DNA from: JANXVV01 sp038230975
GTDB taxonomy: Bacteria; Planctomycetota; Phycisphaerae; Tepidisphaerales; Tepidisphaeraceae
NCBI GenBank assembly: GCA_038230975.1
Contig: JBBRMF010000234.1
Span: 1 to 8,287 of the forward strand
Reading direction: 5' to 3'
DNA: 8,287 bases
Shown here in pieces: positions 1 through 6,558 of this stretch; position 1 is the stretch's first letter, and every line of letters begins with the position of its first letter. The notes under the pieces were generated by a model. It was not told the origin of the DNA. It made no database searches and was given only the letters and a program-made list of their open reading frames with translations. The translations under genes were made by a program, and so were the position numbers.

Positions 1-1369
1 ACGAGCAGCGAGAGCTTGCGCCAGCCGCGCCAGAGCGTGAGCCAGCCGGGGTCGCCGTCGCCTTTGCGGCCCATGAATCTGCCTAGTTTGGCGATGCTTC
101 GCCAAAGCCATTTGCAGGTGAGTTCTCCCTTGGGAGGATATTTTTGCTTCAGGATGATCACGATCGGCTTCTTATGATCGCCTGGCGGCAACGGTTCATC
201 GCCGCACGTTCGCGCACGCCACTTGGTTTGCAGCAGGAAGATCGCGGCGACGAAAATAATTCCCGCCAGGCTCGAGAGTCGCCGAAAGTCGCTCAACTGA
301 CTGTCTTCGAGTTTCAAACCCGTTTTCACCGCCTTGTGCAACTCTTCGATCACCCAGCGGCGGCGATAGACCTTCACCACCCGCCGACATTGCTCCAGGG
401 TCTGCACCGGCAGCGTTGTCAGCAAAATCCAGCAGACCGGCTCGCATCCTTCCGGCGGATTGATCTCTTTGGCCGCCACCACGTTGATCCTCAGGTTGGG
501 CAGTCGCCCACCGGGACGGGATGGACCCCGCAACTCGACGCTGACGCTGCGCAGCTCGACTTGTGCCGTGCGATTTTCGCGGCTGATTTCCGCCTCCATC
601 GTGCCCAGAACCCTGGCCAGGGCCACAGTGCTTTTCAAATCCACGCCGGCAAAATCTCCGGCCAGCGCGCGGGGATGGCTGGCGCGGATCACGAACGCCA
701 CGCGACGCGACTGGCAGTCTTGAATCGCCTCATAGATGTCGCTCTCACGGTCGGCGAGATAGATATACTGCGTTGAATCCGTTTGTTGCGGAAGTTCCGG
801 CAGTGTCGCCGCCCAGCGTTTGGATTCGCGATCGATCCGTTTCTGTCGGGCGGAATTGGATTCCTTCCCCTTGCCAGTGCTCTTGCGGCGACCCGTCGGC
901 CGCTGCGGTGGCCGGGCCCAGACTTGCTGCCCGGCCAATCCAAGGATGTCGCAGGAATCGGCCGATTCATCCCAGCGCAGCGCCAGGGTGCTGTGTATCC
1001 AGAAGCCGCGCGTGGAGGACTTGCCGATCGGACCGAGCCCGCTCGCCTGCGTGAGGCCGGGGAATCCGGCGGTCGTCGAATCTTCAATCAGCAGATAAAC
1101 GCCCGGCTCGGTCAACTGCCGGCGAACGACGTCGAAGTGGGCACCCAGCACGGACGGGTGCGTGACCGCTTCACAATCCAGCAGGCGATAGGCGGCCTTG
1201 GCTTGGTGGACACAGTCGAACACGCTGGTCAGGGTACCCCCGCCATCGCAAAAAGACCCGGCGGCAATGGTCGCCGCGACCTCAATCAAACGTTTCGTGC
1301 GACGAGCGTCGCCGAGTTTTGTCTCGCCAAATGAACAGATGCGAATTTATTCCGATCGATGACATCCAT
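1..1369 (-). pseudogene. IS4-family (Tn5/IS50-like) transposase, frameshifted near its start and cut by the window edge
   Basis: This is a DDE transposase that cuts and pastes its own insertion sequence. One frame stays open from 1331 down to the left edge (about 443 codons) and shows a Tn5-type N-terminal DNA-binding region (LGDARRTKRL, then KAAYRLLD), followed by the catalytic core. Candidate catalytic residues, numbered with the frame restored, are D97 (LIEDSTT, 1080-1082), D207 (LADRESD, 750-752) and E342 (345-347). The last lies in a perfect IS4-family Y-x2-R-x3-E-x6-K signature (YRRRWVIEELHKAVK). The likely start is ATG at 1369, behind an AGGAG site, giving MDVIDRNKFASVH. The next expected residues, FGETKLGD, are in another frame, so one T appears to be missing from the T run at 1329-1331, and an in-frame TAA (1348-1350) blocks the downstream frame from extending upstream. 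The C-terminus lies outside the window, but GRKGDGDPGWLTLWRGW near the edge suggests only a few residues are missing. A sequencing error or programmed frameshift is possible; an inactive copy is the simpler reading. Confidence 0.85.
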
Positions 1370-1375
1370 GTCCGT

Positions 1376-1380
1376 CTCCT
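1376..1380 (-). promoter_or_regulatory. Ribosome-binding site fixing the transposase start
   Basis: On the minus strand an AGGAG stands six bases before the ATG at 1369-1367. It supports this start rather than the more upstream ATG at 1468, and shows that the 13 codons before the frameshift are the true N-terminus of the ancestral gene. Confidence 0.6.
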
Positions 1381-1515
1381 GTACGTTTTCCGGTATTATC
1401 GGAACCCGTGAGAAATTTCGTGAAAAGATGTGGGGAAAGATGAGAGTGTACTCACCCACCGTCTTCATCTCGCGCCGAGCTACAAACGATAGGCGAGGAC
1501 ACCCACCCTACATCT

Positions 1516-3846
1516 TCAAGTGCCGGCGGGTTTATCCGCAGGCTTGGGTTCAACTTTCGCAGGCGCAAGCGAAGAGAGAATATGCTGCACGATGGCGGTT
1601 GCGGATTTGGGGGTGTAGCCGATCACGCCGCCGATGGGTTCGCCGACCATTCCGGTGGAGAGATCTTCACGGCTGAACAACACGGCGGTGCGGCCTTTCA
1701 CATCGATTCCGCGCAGTTGCGGCATCTTTGTCGCGGCACCGATGACCTTCTTTGTGTAGAGCCGATATCCGACTTCGGTGATTTTCGGTTCACCTGGAAA
1801 CTCGGTTGAATAGATCTTGTGATCCGCCGGTAGCACCGGCAGTGATTTCGCGCCGAAGATATCCATCAACTGAGACTCAAAATCGGTTGCAAAGGCGCTG
1901 GAACCGCCGCAGGCATCGATCAAAAGCGTGCCGCCGCCTTCGATGTATGTTTTGAGTTCGGCCTTGGCTTTGTCGGTCAGCTTATTTGCGGTAGTACCCG
2001 TCAGATGAGCCAGGGGATAACTCGCATCCAGCTTGCCTTCACCGAGTTGCACGGCATCGGCAGTCAGATCGATCTTTTGCTCGTTGTGTAAAATCGCCGC
2101 CATCCGCCGCCAACTGCCTGGTTCCGGGTCCCAATTGCCGGGGTATTGGAGGCGGGCAATCTTCATCGTCCGATCGGCGGGAGCGGTCGCATCGGCTACG
2201 ACCAGATGGGTGTCCCCTTTATGCTTCACACTTTCCCGTTCGACGGCGTAGGCGAGGATATCGGCCATCACCTGGTGCATTTCTTCATGCCCACCGAGTT
2301 GATGCAGTTGCCAGTATTTTGAAGGATCACCGCTGGCGAACAGCAGCATGAATTCGCGCGACCCGTTGCCGATCGCCATCAGATTAGGTTGCGTTTTCCA
2401 GGCCTTGGCGGGGAATTGTTCGAACATCGGATGATCGGTCGGCAGGATGCGAAACTCATACGCCGGGAACATCTTCTGACCCAGCTTGCGGAACGATTCG
2501 GCGAACAGCTTGTTCGAGCAATCTGAATTGCCAACGATCAGCCCGCCTTCTTCCACAAACTTCTTGAGCTTGGCCATCTTCTCATCAGTAAATTTCAGCG
2601 GTTGGTTGCCGGAGATGTATAAAATCGGCGCATCCTGAAGGCTCTCCACCGGTGAATCAATGCTGGCGATTTGAAAATTCAGCGTGCGTTCCTGCTGGCG
2701 ACCGGTCCATCGGCAAATGTTCGCGACATCGCGCGGGCGCTGATTCCAGTTCGCACCGGTCGGGGCCACAACGTTTGATCCTTCACCGATTTCGCTCGCG
2801 CCGTATTTCAACTTGATCACCGCGACCGGTGAACGGCCGCGCCCCAGGAACAGCAACGCGAATGAAGTGCTTGGATTGTTCGCGCCTTCCCAGGAACCGT
2901 TATCTTTGTTTTGATTCTTCACCAACCAGTCGGCACCTAGATTGAACCAGTCTTTGTCGCCGAACGATTTATATCCGCTGGCGGCCCCGCATCGCTCGAC
3001 GGCAAACAGTGTGTAAAAAGGCCACACGGCAAAGGTGGTGTCCCAATGTTCACCGAGATATTTCAATCCATTTTCAATCGCCAAATCATTCGAGCTGCCA
3101 CGGCATTCGCTGTAATCGTTGATGTGCAGATATTCCTGGGTGATGAAGAGCGTCGCCACGCCGCTGGCGGTCATGCCAATGCTTGATTGCGAGTTGTACC
3201 CTTCGGAATAATTCCAACCGCCATCCGCAAGTTGGGCTTTTCGCCAGGCGTTTTCGATCATCGTCCAGTATTCGGTGCCGAAGTTGTCACCGATTTGGGC
3301 GCATCCCCATGCGCCGAGCACCGCGACCTGGCTGGTGCTGCGATCATTTCCGGAGCGCGGGCCGGAGCCATAACCATAAAACCCGCGAACGGCCAGATCC
3401 TTGCCAAGGTGGGCCGCACTTTTGATCCACTGGGCATCGGCGGCCACCAGGCGCTTGGTTTCATCGGTCGTCGGCAGTAATGCGTAAGCGTTCGCGCGGA
3501 ACCCGATCGCATAGGTTCCCTGGCTCGGAGTCTTTTTCAGGTAGTTCACCGCTTTGACGATGCGCGGATCCTTGGGACTTTCCCCGGCGGTCAGCAGCGC
3601 GTAAACCGCCAATGCCGTCGGCCCGCCCGCCTGCTTTACGTCGCCGGGATATTTTCCCTGTGGATCCGGTTGCAGAATAAAATCCCAGTTCCCTTCCTCA
3701 CTCTGCACGGAATAAAGAAACTCCACTCCCTTTTTAATCGCCTGATCGATTTCGGCAGGCGTTGCCGCCCGGCTGAAATTCGGGCTGACCACCATGCCGA
3801 CGATCGCACAACACCACAGCAACCAACCTGTCCGGCGAACACACAT
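1516..3846 (-). CDS. Secreted protein with prenyltransferase/squalene-cyclase-like barrel and tandem DUF4159-like domains
   Basis: The 776-residue product begins with a signal peptide (MCVRRTGWLLWCC..., hydrophobic to about residue 22, probable cleavage after SRA near residue 27), so it should act outside the cytoplasm. Residues about 29-350 carry repeats of the alpha/alpha-barrel prenyltransferase and squalene-hopene cyclase type, with QW-like motifs QSEEGNW (48-54), QLADGGW and QNKDNGSW, and a helix reading GGPTALAVYALLTAG. Two related alpha/beta modules follow at about 400-490 and 605-690. They share a pattern of ILYISG or LAHLTG, then LTDKAKAELKTYIEGGG, then LPADHKIYSTEFP or LPTDHPMFEQFP, matching DUF4159, which I recall as glutamine-amidotransferase-like in fold. 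The C-terminus is a short lysine/proline tail. I see no acidic cyclase motif (DxDD), so enzyme activity is not claimed. ATG 3846 is preferred over ATG 3885 because AGGAG lies six bases before it and the signal peptide then starts at residue 1. The gene is monocistronic and divergent from the imu operon. The function is unknown. Confidence 0.88.
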   Translation of the reverse strand: MCVRRTGWLLWCCAIVGMVVSPNFSRAATPAEIDQAIKKGVEFLYSVQSEEGNWDFILQPDPQGKYPGDVKQAGGPTALAVYALLTAGESPKDPRIVKAVNYLKKTPSQGTYAIGFRANAYALLPTTDETKRLVAADAQWIKSAAHLGKDLAVRGFYGYGSGPRSGNDRSTSQVAVLGAWGCAQIGDNFGTEYWTMIENAWRKAQLADGGWNYSEGYNSQSSIGMTASGVATLFITQEYLHINDYSECRGSSNDLAIENGLKYLGEHWDTTFAVWPFYTLFAVERCGAASGYKSFGDKDWFNLGADWLVKNQNKDNGSWEGANNPSTSFALLFLGRGRSPVAVIKLKYGASEIGEGSNVVAPTGANWNQRPRDVANICRWTGRQQERTLNFQIASIDSPVESLQDAPILYISGNQPLKFTDEKMAKLKKFVEEGGLIVGNSDCSNKLFAESFRKLGQKMFPAYEFRILPTDHPMFEQFPAKAWKTQPNLMAIGNGSREFMLLFASGDPSKYWQLHQLGGHEEMHQVMADILAYAVERESVKHKGDTHLVVADATAPADRTMKIARLQYPGNWDPEPGSWRRMAAILHNEQKIDLTADAVQLGEGKLDASYPLAHLTGTTANKLTDKAKAELKTYIEGGGTLLIDACGGSSAFATDFESQLMDIFGAKSLPVLPADHKIYSTEFPGEPKITEVGYRLYTKKVIGAATKMPQLRGIDVKGRTAVLFSREDLSTGMVGEPIGGVIGYTPKSATAIVQHILSSLAPAKVEPKPADKPAGT

Positions 3847-3852
3847 GTGTTT

Positions 3853-3857
3853 CTCCT
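3853..3857 (-). promoter_or_regulatory. Ribosome-binding site deciding the DUF4159 gene start
   Basis: A minus-strand AGGAG sits six bases before ATG 3846-3844. The upstream in-frame ATG at 3885 has no comparable site and would put 13 polar residues in front of the signal peptide, so 3846 is taken as the start. Confidence 0.7.
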
Positions 3858-3906
3858 GCGAATTGAACGGTACACTCTGGCACATCAGATCAAACGATTG
3901 TCCCGC

Positions 3907-3912
3907 ACTATA
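3907..3912 (-). promoter_or_regulatory. Possible -10 box for the DUF4159 gene
   Basis: The minus strand reads TATAGT here, five of six matches to the sigma-70 consensus, 61 bases upstream of the ATG at 3846. The hexamer 17 bases further upstream (CTTCCG) is a poor -35, so the promoter is weak, activator-dependent or not real. The palindrome at 3934-3947 would overlap its -35 position. Confidence 0.3.
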
Positions 3913-3933
3913 CCATCCGAATCAAAACCCGGA

Positions 3934-3947
3934 AGTACCTCAGTACT
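3934..3947. promoter_or_regulatory. Candidate LexA-type operator palindrome AGTAC-N4-GTACT
   Basis: A perfect inverted repeat, AGTACCTCAGTACT, lies between the two divergent genes. It fits the pattern RGTAC-N3-D-GTWCB that I recall for cyanobacterial LexA boxes. imuA-imuB-dnaE2 operons are classic LexA targets, which makes the position suggestive. However, it is 218 bp upstream of the imuA start and only 87 bp upstream of the DUF4159 start, so it could equally serve the other gene. No lexA is present in the window to link it to. Confidence 0.3.
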
Positions 3948-4124
3948 ACCGCGGAAGTTCACCGATGTCGAATCGTTATTTAACAAACAGATCTGAAAAG
4001 AATTGGATTGACGAATCCCCCCTCACGACACTACCCTAACAAAATGCAAACAACAGAAATCACATTCCCCCCGTAAATCAGCACACTTAAACACAAAAAA
4101 AATAAATTTGCATTGAACTGTGTT

Positions 4125-4144
4125 CATCCGTGCCCCATCCGTGG
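4125..4144 (+). repeat. Short 'catccgtg' tandem repeat upstream of imuA
   Basis: The octamer catccgtg occurs twice, at 4125-4132 and 4136-4143, eleven bases apart, within the phrase 'tgttcatccgtgccccatccgtggc'-like sequence. I recall similar phrases dispersed between genes in Planctomycetota, Verrucomicrobiota and Chloroflexota genomes. It ends 21 bases before the imuA ATG, so it may form part of the 5' leader. Confidence 0.5.
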
Positions 4145-4165
4145 CAAAAATTTCTGTAGCGACTC

Positions 4166-4885
4166 ATGCGAATCGTGACCTCCCATCTTGGCCTGCTGCG
4201 AACCCTCACGGTGGAAGAGGAAACGCGCCCGCACGCCAAATCATTCACCACCGGACTTACTGCCCTGGATTCCCTGCCCCCGCGCGGTGTTTTTGCTTAC
4301 GGAGCCGTTCACGAAATTCTTACCGACCCGGCCCACGGCTCGCCGCGATTCTTCGCATTGCTGCTGGCCCGCGCCGCTGCTTGCACAAACGGCAATGTCA
4401 TCTGGTGCGACCCGAAGCAGGAACTCTATCCCCCGGCGCTCGCCACCGTCGGCCTGTCGCTCGATCAACTTTATTTGTTGCATCCCAAAAGCCCGCGCGA
4501 TGAAGTGTGGGCCATCGCCGAGTGCCTTGGTTGCCGGGGGGTCACCGCCCTGATCGCCGCGCCTCCGCGATTGTCGCGTGTCGAGGCCCGCCGTCTGCAA
4601 CTGGCCACTGAGCGCGGCGGCGGAGTCGGCATCCTGCTCCGCCATACCGGAGCATCCTCCACCCACTACGCCGCCGCCACGCGCTGGTTGGTTCAACCCG
4701 CCCCCGGTAGCGCCGCCGTCCAACGATGGAGCATCCAACTCATTCACGGCCACGGAGGGCTCGTCGGAAAAACCATTACTCTCGAGGTCTGCCGTGACTC
4801 AAACCAACTCCCGGATCCTGTGCGTGCGATTGAAACAATGGCCCATCGATCGCCTCAAACGCAAGCAGCACGAGCATCGGCCTAA
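4166..4885 (+). CDS. imuA: ImuA, RecA-like component of the ImuA-ImuB-DnaE2 mutasome
   Basis: The 239-residue protein has the layout of ImuA (also called SulA2/RecA-like). It starts with a linker (TTGLTALDSLPPRGVFAYGAVHEIL, split here as TTGLTALDSL and GAVHEIL, about residues 28-52), followed by a RecA-like core with WCDPKQELYPPALATVGLSL (about 80-99) and RLQLATERGGGVGILLRHTG (about 142-161). As usual for ImuA, the phosphate-binding loop position (DPAHGSPRF) is not a true Walker A, so ATPase activity is doubtful from sequence alone. In characterised systems ImuA works with ImuB and DnaE2 in damage-induced mutagenesis. It is first in the operon, and its 3' end overlaps imuB by 92 bp. The last 30 residues (from about DSNQLPDP) are low in recognisable conservation. 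ATG 4166 has no clear Shine-Dalgarno sequence; it was chosen because the N-terminal spacing fits the family. Confidence 0.85.
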   Translation: MRIVTSHLGLLRTLTVEEETRPHAKSFTTGLTALDSLPPRGVFAYGAVHEILTDPAHGSPRFFALLLARAAACTNGNVIWCDPKQELYPPALATVGLSLDQLYLLHPKSPRDEVWAIAECLGCRGVTALIAAPPRLSRVEARRLQLATERGGGVGILLRHTGASSTHYAAATRWLVQPAPGSAAVQRWSIQLIHGHGGLVGKTITLEVCRDSNQLPDPVRAIETMAHRSPQTQAARASA

Positions 4886-6473
4886 AGAATTGACGAATGA
4901 CGGAAACTCCACCCCTCACCCGTGGCATGGGCTTCCAGCCCATGTTGGACACGCAAGTGCGACGAAACATCTGAATTCAAAATCTTCTTCAGGTATTTCA
5001 TCGCCAACACGGGCTGGAAGCCCGTGCCACAATCAGGCGCTCAAACAAAATCCCCAACCCCTCGTCTTGTTCGAAATCATCGCCTCCCGGCAAGTCATCA
5101 CCTGCGCCTGCCCGCACGCCATCTCCCACGGCGTGCGCCCGCGCATGACCCTCGCGCAAGCCCGCGCGATCTGCCCCAATCTCTCCCACGCCCCGCATCA
5201 ACCCGCCGAAGATCAGCGCGCACTCATCAGCCTGGCCCGCTGGTTAATGCGATTCAGCCCGGTCATCGCCCCTGAACCCCCCGATGCTATTTTCCTGGAT
5301 ATCACCGGCTCCGAACGACTCTTCCACGGCCTGGAAAATCTCCTGCAACTTGTCACCGCCTCCCTGGCCCGCCTGAAAATTGCCGCCAACATCGCCATCG
5401 CGCCCACCGTCGGCGCTGCCTGGGCCGTGGCTTCATTCAGGGATGGCATCATCGTCACGCCCGATCAACTGATTGCAACTCTGTCCCCTTTTCCCCCCGA
5501 AGCTCTGCGGCTGGACACTGCCACTGCCGCGATTCTTGACGGGCTTGGCATCGACACCATCGGTCAACTCATCGATCTCCCGCGCGAAGCCCTGCCCGCC
5601 CGCTTTGGCACGGCCCTGCTTCAACGGGTCGATCAAGCCCTTGGCCGCATCGCCGAACCGCTCAATCCCCTGCCCCATCGCTCACCGATCCAAGCCCGCA
5701 TGGAGTTTGAAGCAGCCATCGATTCCCCGGAAATCCTCGGCCTGGCCTTAAAAGAACTCCTCGGCACGATTCTCACCCAATTGACTCGCTATGGCTGCGG
5801 CGCCCGATGTCTGGAGGTCGAATTCCGCTGTGCCCACCGGCCCACTTTGATCAAAACCATCCTGCTCTCCCGCCCCACGCGAAACGCAAACAATCTGCTC
5901 AACCTTCTCCGCTGCATGCTTGAAACCGTTTACAGCGATGAAGGTTTCACCGCCATTCGTCTGTCCGCTTCCCTCTTCGAGCGATTGACTGATGAGCAAT
6001 CGACTCTGCACGAAGACGCCGAGCACATCCGCGAAATAGAACTCGGCCATCTGCTGGAACGCCTGCAAATCCGACTTGGGCCGGAGGGAGTCACTCGAGC
6101 GGAGTTGGTGGAATCCCATTTGCCGGAGAAAGCCTGTCGATCATTCGATCATTCGTCATTGATTCGTCATTCGGATTTCGTCATTCGTCATTCCTCTCCT
6201 CGACCGCTACATCTTTTGACCAAACCCCGCGAGGTACATGCGATCACCGCCCCTTCCCACGGCACACCCGGCTTGCCTCTTTCATTCACCTGTGCCGGCA
6301 GCGTTCATCGAATCACGCACGCCATCGGCCCCGAGCGCATCGCAGGCATCTGGTGGGAAGGCCACGACAAAACCCGCGATTATTTCGATGCCCAGGACCA
6401 AACCGGCCGCCGTTTCTGGCTCTTCCGCGTCCCCCAAACCGGCAAGTGGTTCATGCACGGACGGTTTGAATAA
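4794..6473 (+). CDS. imuB: ImuB, Y-family polymerase-like clamp-binding mutasome protein, with two repeat-encoded insertions
   Basis: ImuB is a catalytically inactive Y-family homologue that links ImuA and DnaE2 to the beta clamp. GTG 4794 is chosen as start because the conserved ImuB opening RILCVRLKQWPIDRL follows at residues 6-20; the frame is open further upstream but only as antisense to ImuA content. The N-terminal metal-binding Asp of active Y-family enzymes is absent, while FLDITGSERLFHG (D169) is retained, as is usual for ImuB. A clamp-binding-like motif QSTLH lies at 402-406, with His in place of the terminal Phe. The ImuB C-terminal domain (about 468-559) shows GPERIAGIWW, TRDYF, RRFWLFR and WFMHGRF. 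Total length is 559 residues, longer than the roughly 450-530 I expect. Two insertions explain the excess: residues 44-79, encoded by an inverted-repeat element between QHE and PLVLFE, and residues 450-467, encoded by 'attcgtcatt' repeats just before the C-terminal domain. Both keep the frame. Confidence 0.88.
   Translation: MTQTNSRILCVRLKQWPIDRLKRKQHEHRPKELTNDGNSTPHPWHGLPAHVGHASATKHLNSKSSSGISSPTRAGSPCHNQALKQNPQPLVLFEIIASRQVITCACPHAISHGVRPRMTLAQARAICPNLSHAPHQPAEDQRALISLARWLMRFSPVIAPEPPDAIFLDITGSERLFHGLENLLQLVTASLARLKIAANIAIAPTVGAAWAVASFRDGIIVTPDQLIATLSPFPPEALRLDTATAAILDGLGIDTIGQLIDLPREALPARFGTALLQRVDQALGRIAEPLNPLPHRSPIQARMEFEAAIDSPEILGLALKELLGTILTQLTRYGCGARCLEVEFRCAHRPTLIKTILLSRPTRNANNLLNLLRCMLETVYSDEGFTAIRLSASLFERLTDEQSTLHEDAEHIREIELGHLLERLQIRLGPEGVTRAELVESHLPEKACRSFDHSSLIRHSDFVIRHSSPRPLHLLTKPREVHAITAPSHGTPGLPLSFTCAGSVHRITHAIGPERIAGIWWEGHDKTRDYFDAQDQTGRRFWLFRVPQTGKWFMHGRFE
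4922..5030. repeat. 109-bp inverted-repeat element embedded in imuB
   Basis: The 27-bp arms at 4922-4948 and 5004-5030 are inverted copies matching at 25 of 27 positions, around a 55-bp spacer. Each arm is itself a palindrome (catgggct-tcc-agcccatg on the left, cacgggct-gga-agcccgtg on the right). The outer ends are gtggc and gccac, as in the element at 6476-6547, so the two belong to one family of different subtype. It lies entirely in imuB coding sequence and is read as residues 44-79 without a stop. The 'gaattgacgaatgacgg' stretch just upstream (4887-4903) resembles the other repeat class and may be a further insertion. Confidence 0.85.
6139..6193 (+). repeat. 'attcgtcatt' repeat cluster embedded in imuB
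   Basis: Exact attcgtcatt decamers occur at 6151-6160, 6162-6171 and 6183-6192, with variants tttcgtcatt at 6176-6185 and attcgatcatt at 6143-6153. The cluster is AT-richer than its surroundings and encodes ImuB residues 450-467 (SFDHSSLIRHSDFVIRHS). I recall such repeats as dispersed intergenic sequence in PVC-group genomes, and translations such as FVIRHSS are frequent in spurious ORFs there. Related fragments, in reverse orientation, occur at 4001-4016 and 4887-4901. Confidence 0.75.
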
Positions 6474-6475
6474 AA

Positions 6476-6547
6476 GTGGCATGGGCGTCTCGCCCGTGCT
6501 TTCTTGTATTTGAACAAAAAAAAACACGGGCGAGACGCCCCTGCCAC
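6476..6547. repeat. Palindromic element in the imuB-dnaE2 gap
   Basis: The arms at 6476-6498 and 6525-6547 are 23-bp inverted copies with one mismatch, around a 26-base loop that ends in an A9 run. Each arm contains its own smaller palindrome (gggcgtctcgccc-like). It starts two bases after the imuB stop codon and ends 11 bases before the dnaE2 ATG, so it fills nearly the whole intergenic gap. Transcribed RNA would form a strong hairpin. There is no T run after the right arm, so it does not look like a simple intrinsic terminator. Confidence 0.85.
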
Positions 6548-6558
6548 GTTAATTCCCA

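Larger units (their letters stand above)
1..1455 (-). mobile_element. IS4-family insertion sequence, partial; outer boundary uncertain
   Basis: The element is inferred from the transposase gene it carries. Only the end upstream of the transposase lies in the window; the other end is left of position 1, so terminal inverted repeats and the target-site duplication cannot be compared. The upstream boundary must fall between the transposase ribosome-binding site (1380) and the end of the next gene (1516). I place it near 1455 because the sequence there changes from AT-rich leader to GC-rich 'acccacc' sequence, but this is a guess. No passenger gene is visible. Confidence 0.4.
3847..4165. other. 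Divergent intergenic region, AT-rich
   Basis: This 319-bp stretch separates two divergently transcribed genes and contains no credible gene; short open frames here have no recognisable content. It holds the ribosome-binding site and possible promoter of the DUF4159 gene, the AGTAC palindrome, a fragment (aattggattgacgaatcc, 4001-4018) resembling the 'attcgtcatt' repeats found inside imuB, an A-rich tract at 4094-4107, and a tandem 'catccgtg' repeat just before imuA. A TTGACG (4008-4013) could be a -35 for imuA, but no good -10 follows. Confidence 0.6.

Noticed and set aside
144..1334. Several plus-strand open frames of 80-210 codons opposite the transposase
   Set aside because: They are antisense to a clear transposase frame, are rich in Arg/Pro/Ala as expected of shadows, and show no family motif.
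1451..1512. GC-rich 'cacccacc' sequence repeated at 1453-1460 and 1500-1507, possibly an interspersed repeat split by the insertion sequence
   Set aside because: It reminds me of 'gtagggtgggt' intergenic repeats, but only two short direct matches are visible, no inverted arms can be shown, and the IS end is not defined.
1516..3846. Functional squalene-hopene cyclase
   Set aside because: QW-like motifs are present, but there is a signal peptide, no DxDD acid motif, and a barrel of only about 320 residues joined to DUF4159-like modules.
4008..4037. Sigma-70 promoter for imuA (TTGACG and TACCCT, 18-bp spacing)
   Set aside because: The -35 is good but the -10 matches only three of six bases, and the TTGACG belongs to a fragment of the 'attcgtcatt'-type repeat.
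4578..4793. 72-codon upstream extension of the imuB frame from ATG 4578
   Set aside because: It lies within imuA, its translation is low-complexity Pro/Ser/Ala sequence, and ImuB homologues begin at the ILCVRLKQWP block just after GTG 4794.
6476..6547. Intrinsic transcription terminator after imuB
   Set aside because: The hairpin is strong but no T run follows the right arm, an arm copy also occurs inside dnaE2, and dnaE2 belongs to the same operon; a dispersed repeat explains it better.
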